The notes under the pieces: generated by a model
Told to the model about the DNA's origin: nothing
What the model saw: only the letters and a program-made list of their open reading frames with translations
The model's database searches: none
Shown: positions 41,114 to 43,019 of the stretch, piece by piece
Numbering within the stretch: position 1 is the first letter of the stretch
Layout of the letters: every line of letters begins with the position of its first letter
Program-made: the position numbers and the translations under genes
Assembly (NCBI GenBank): GCA_021816925.1
Contig: JAKAWQ010000027.1
Span: 1-43,019, forward strand
Source of the DNA: Pseudomonadota bacterium
GTDB taxonomy: Bacteria > Pseudomonadota > Alphaproteobacteria > Acetobacterales > Acetobacteraceae
Direction of reading: 5' to 3'
DNA: 43,019 nucleotides

Positions 41114-43019
41114 TCAGGCGGGCGGCGTTCGGTCATCCCCCGCGCGTCGCGCCCGCTCATAGACCTCCGGCAGCATCGCATCGAGCACGATGCCGCGGAA
41201 CTCCGGGTTCGACATGAACTGCGACGAAAATGCCTCGTTCCGCTCCGTTCGCCCGATCACGGCGCCCATCGCCTTGGGGTCAAAAGCGTAGCGGAAATTG
41301 TCGATCGAATTGCTCCGCGCCTGCTCGGCCAGCGTGTCATCCGCGGCGAGATCGCCCACGACCTGGTCCATGAACAGGCGGTCGCGCTCGTTGAAATCGG
41401 TCCCGAACCGCTCGTTCAGAAGCGTGATCACCTGCGAAAGCGGCGACTTCGCCGCATCCTTCAGCACCGCGGTTCCGACCTCGGTCGGGCCGCCGAGCGG
41501 CAGCGCGTCCGCACCGGTAAGCTCCACCGAACCGGTGAAAGTCCGGTCAAGGCGGTAGTAGGCGAGCGACACGTCGTCATCGAGATCGAGCACGGCGCCG
41601 CCTTCCCGCCGCGGCAGCTTACGGGCCAACATGCGTGCGAAGGCGTAGAGCTTCTCAAGTTCCGGATCGCCGAACGCCGCGATCTGGCTGGCGAAGCCGT
41701 AGAGGCGCACGAAGCTCGCGAGTTGGGACCGGAACGCCTCCCGCCGCTCGGCGTCCGGCTCGGCCGAGAATCTGCCCACGGCGGGGTCGAGCGCGCGGTG
41801 CAACAGCCCCTGGTCGGACGGCTTCTGCGCCGCGCGGGGCTTGAAGAACACGCGGGCGAAATCCTCTACCTCCTGGCGCCAGAAATACTGGAACCCCTCC
41901 AGCCCGACTTTCAGCGTGTAGAGCAGGTTCGGGTCCGTCGGTTCGTCGATCTCGGGCTGCTCGTAATAGGGCGCGAACGCTTCCTTGATCTCCTCGGCGG
42001 TGTTCTCGAAATCGAGGATGAAGGTATCCTCTTTCCCCGCGCACATGCGGTTGAGGCGCGAAAGCGTTTGCACCGCCTTCAGCCCCTTCAGCTTCTTGTC
42101 CACGAACATCGTGTGCAGGAGGGGTTGATCGAAGCCGGTCTGGTATTTCTCGGCGACGATCAGGAGGTGATACCCCGGCCCCTCGAACCGATCCGGCAGT
42201 TCGCGTTCGCCGAAACCGTTGATGCCGGCCTCGGTGAATTCGTCTCCGTCGTCGATCACCGTGCCCGAGAATGCGACCAGCACGCCGAGGTCGGTATAGC
42301 CGTGCTGCCGCAAATAGGCGTCGAACGCCCGCTTGTAGCGCACCGCGTGCAAGCGGGAACGCGTGACCACCATCGCCTTTGCCCGCCCGCCGATCTTGTG
42401 GCGCGTGTGGCGGCGGAAATGCTCCACCATCACCGCGGTCTTCTGGGCGAGGTTGTGGGGATGCAGGCTCGCGAACCGGGCGATCGCCTGGCGCGCCTTG
42501 CTCTTGTCCACCTCGGGGTCTTCTTCCGCGGCTTTAGCGAAGCGGTAATAGGCCTTGTAGGTCGTGTAGTGCTTCAGCACATCGAGGATGAATCCCTCCT
42601 CGATCGCCTGGCGCATGGAGTATAGGTGGAACGGGCGGGCCTTGCCGTCCGGCCCGATCGTGCCGAACAGCTCCATGGTCTTCTTCTTCGGCGTCGCGGT
42701 GAAGGCGAAGAAGCTGAGATTGGGTTGCCGGCCGCGCGCCTGCACCGCCTTCAGCACCTCGTCGTCGATTTCCTCGTCCCCGGCTTCCTCCGCCTCGGCG
42801 CGCTCCAAGGTGGTCGCGGCCAGCACGCGCTTGAGGTTGGCGGCACTCTCGCCGGTCTGGCTGCCATGCGCCTCATCGACGATCACGGCGTAACGGCGCG
42901 CGCCGCCGGCGGCGATCTTGTCCAGCACGAAGGAGAATTTCTGGATGGTGGAGATGATGATCGGCGTGCCGCGGTTCAGCGCCGCGGCAAGCTGGGCGCT
43001 GTCGGTGTCGATCTTCTCC
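41114..43019 (-). CDS. hsdR: Type I restriction endonuclease subunit R (HsdR), C-terminal part
   Basis: The frame is open to the window edge and continues beyond it, so only about 635 C-terminal codons are seen. Motor motifs are visible: IVDEAH (Walker B, motif II), FFAFTATPKKKTMELFG (motif III), later helicase motifs in LLIVAEKYQTGFDQPLLHTM (V) and LKAVQTLSRLNRMCAGKEDT (VI), then the helical C-terminal domain. The N-terminal nuclease and Walker A lie outside. HsdR translocates DNA and cuts it in complex with HsdM and HsdS. It ends next to tRNA-Glu, typical of mobile defence islands. Confidence 0.95.
   Translation of the reverse strand, partial: EKIDTDSAQLAAALNRGTPIIISTIQKFSFVLDKIAAGGARRYAVIVDEAHGSQTGESAANLKRVLAATTLERAEAEEAGDEEIDDEVLKAVQARGRQPNLSFFAFTATPKKKTMELFGTIGPDGKARPFHLYSMRQAIEEGFILDVLKHYTTYKAYYRFAKAAEEDPEVDKSKARQAIARFASLHPHNLAQKTAVMVEHFRRHTRHKIGGRAKAMVVTRSRLHAVRYKRAFDAYLRQHGYTDLGVLVAFSGTVIDDGDEFTEAGINGFGERELPDRFEGPGYHLLIVAEKYQTGFDQPLLHTMFVDKKLKGLKAVQTLSRLNRMCAGKEDTFILDFENTAEEIKEAFAPYYEQPEIDEPTDPNLLYTLKVGLEGFQYFWRQEVEDFARVFFKPRAAQKPSDQGLLHRALDPAVGRFSAEPDAERREAFRSQLASFVRLYGFASQIAAFGDPELEKLYAFARMLARKLPRREGGAVLDLDDDVSLAYYRLDRTFTGSVELTGADALPLGGPTEVGTAVLKDAAKSPLSQVITLLNERFGTDFNERDRLFMDQVVGDLAADDTLAEQARSNSIDNFRYAFDPKAMGAVIGRTERNEAFSSQFMSNPEFRGIVLDAMLPEVYERARRAGDDRTPPA

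Overview
The window is GC-rich chromosomal DNA with short intergenic gaps, ATGA-type overlaps and Shine-Dalgarno-led genes. The rplU-rpmA-obgE-proB-proA-nadD order, a class I PHA synthase, a sulfocyanin-like cupredoxin, a xylonate-type dehydratase and RecJ beside tRNA-Glu point to an alphaproteobacterium, most likely Rhodospirillales/Acetobacteraceae-like. That assignment is inference from gene content and order, not a phylogenetic result.

Layout. (1) 1-290: left-edge debris with four GATTGTCGC motifs (possible IS21-type end) and a truncated nucleotidyltransferase. (2) 489-10241, all on the minus strand: a housekeeping block reading transsulfuration enzyme, CnoX-like chaperedoxin, LON-domain protein, Trm112-like, DUF971, then L21, L27, ObgE, ProB, ProA, a single reading frame carrying both NadD and RsfS, an 88-aa unknown preceded by a perfect TGTGA-N6-TCACA site, and DUF1993. 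(3) 10345-15099, minus strand: persulfide dioxygenase-rhodanese fusion, CtaG, and a PspA-PspAA operon whose third gene is an unrecognised 429-aa Cys-containing protein. (4) 15519-27870: an accessory metal and thiol-redox region. DUF411, a small ORF, a Met-rich cupredoxin, ScsB/DsbD-like protein, TlpA-like protein and SCO1 look like one minus-strand operon. Around it lie OsmC, 1-Cys peroxiredoxin, small Cys-containing membrane or secreted proteins, MerT and MerB without MerA, a TacA/TacT-like toxin-antitoxin pair, an IS3 fragment, a second cupredoxin copy and a gutted two-component system. Both cupredoxin copies are broken: one by an in-frame stop, one by a frameshift. (5) 27913-32864, minus strand: a non-phosphorylative sugar-acid operon (IlvD/Edd dehydratase, SDR dehydrogenase, FAH-family hydrolase) ending in a GT39-type membrane glycosyltransferase. 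(6) 32865-33894: repeat-rich gap with a REP-like palindrome, 20-bp direct repeats and a 107-bp tandem array that has eaten into an NTF2-like ORF. (7) 33895-40964: phaC (minus), then on the plus strand an OmpA-like lipoprotein, hom, glpX and recJ. (8) 40997-43019: tRNA-Glu(UUC), with a type I restriction HsdR subunit converging on its 3' end and running off the window.

How parts fit. The accessory region combines copper-centre assembly (SCO1, CtaG), periplasmic disulfide exchange (ScsB, TlpA), copper binding (cupredoxins, DUF411), peroxide and sulfane-sulfur detoxification (Prx6, OsmC, persulfide dioxygenase) and organomercury cleavage. It has clearly been duplicated and eroded. The most interesting items are the PspA-PspAA-unknown operon with its tandem 14-bp operator-like repeat, the NadD-RsfS fusion, two candidate CTG start codons in CTGA overlaps, and the paired broken cupredoxins.
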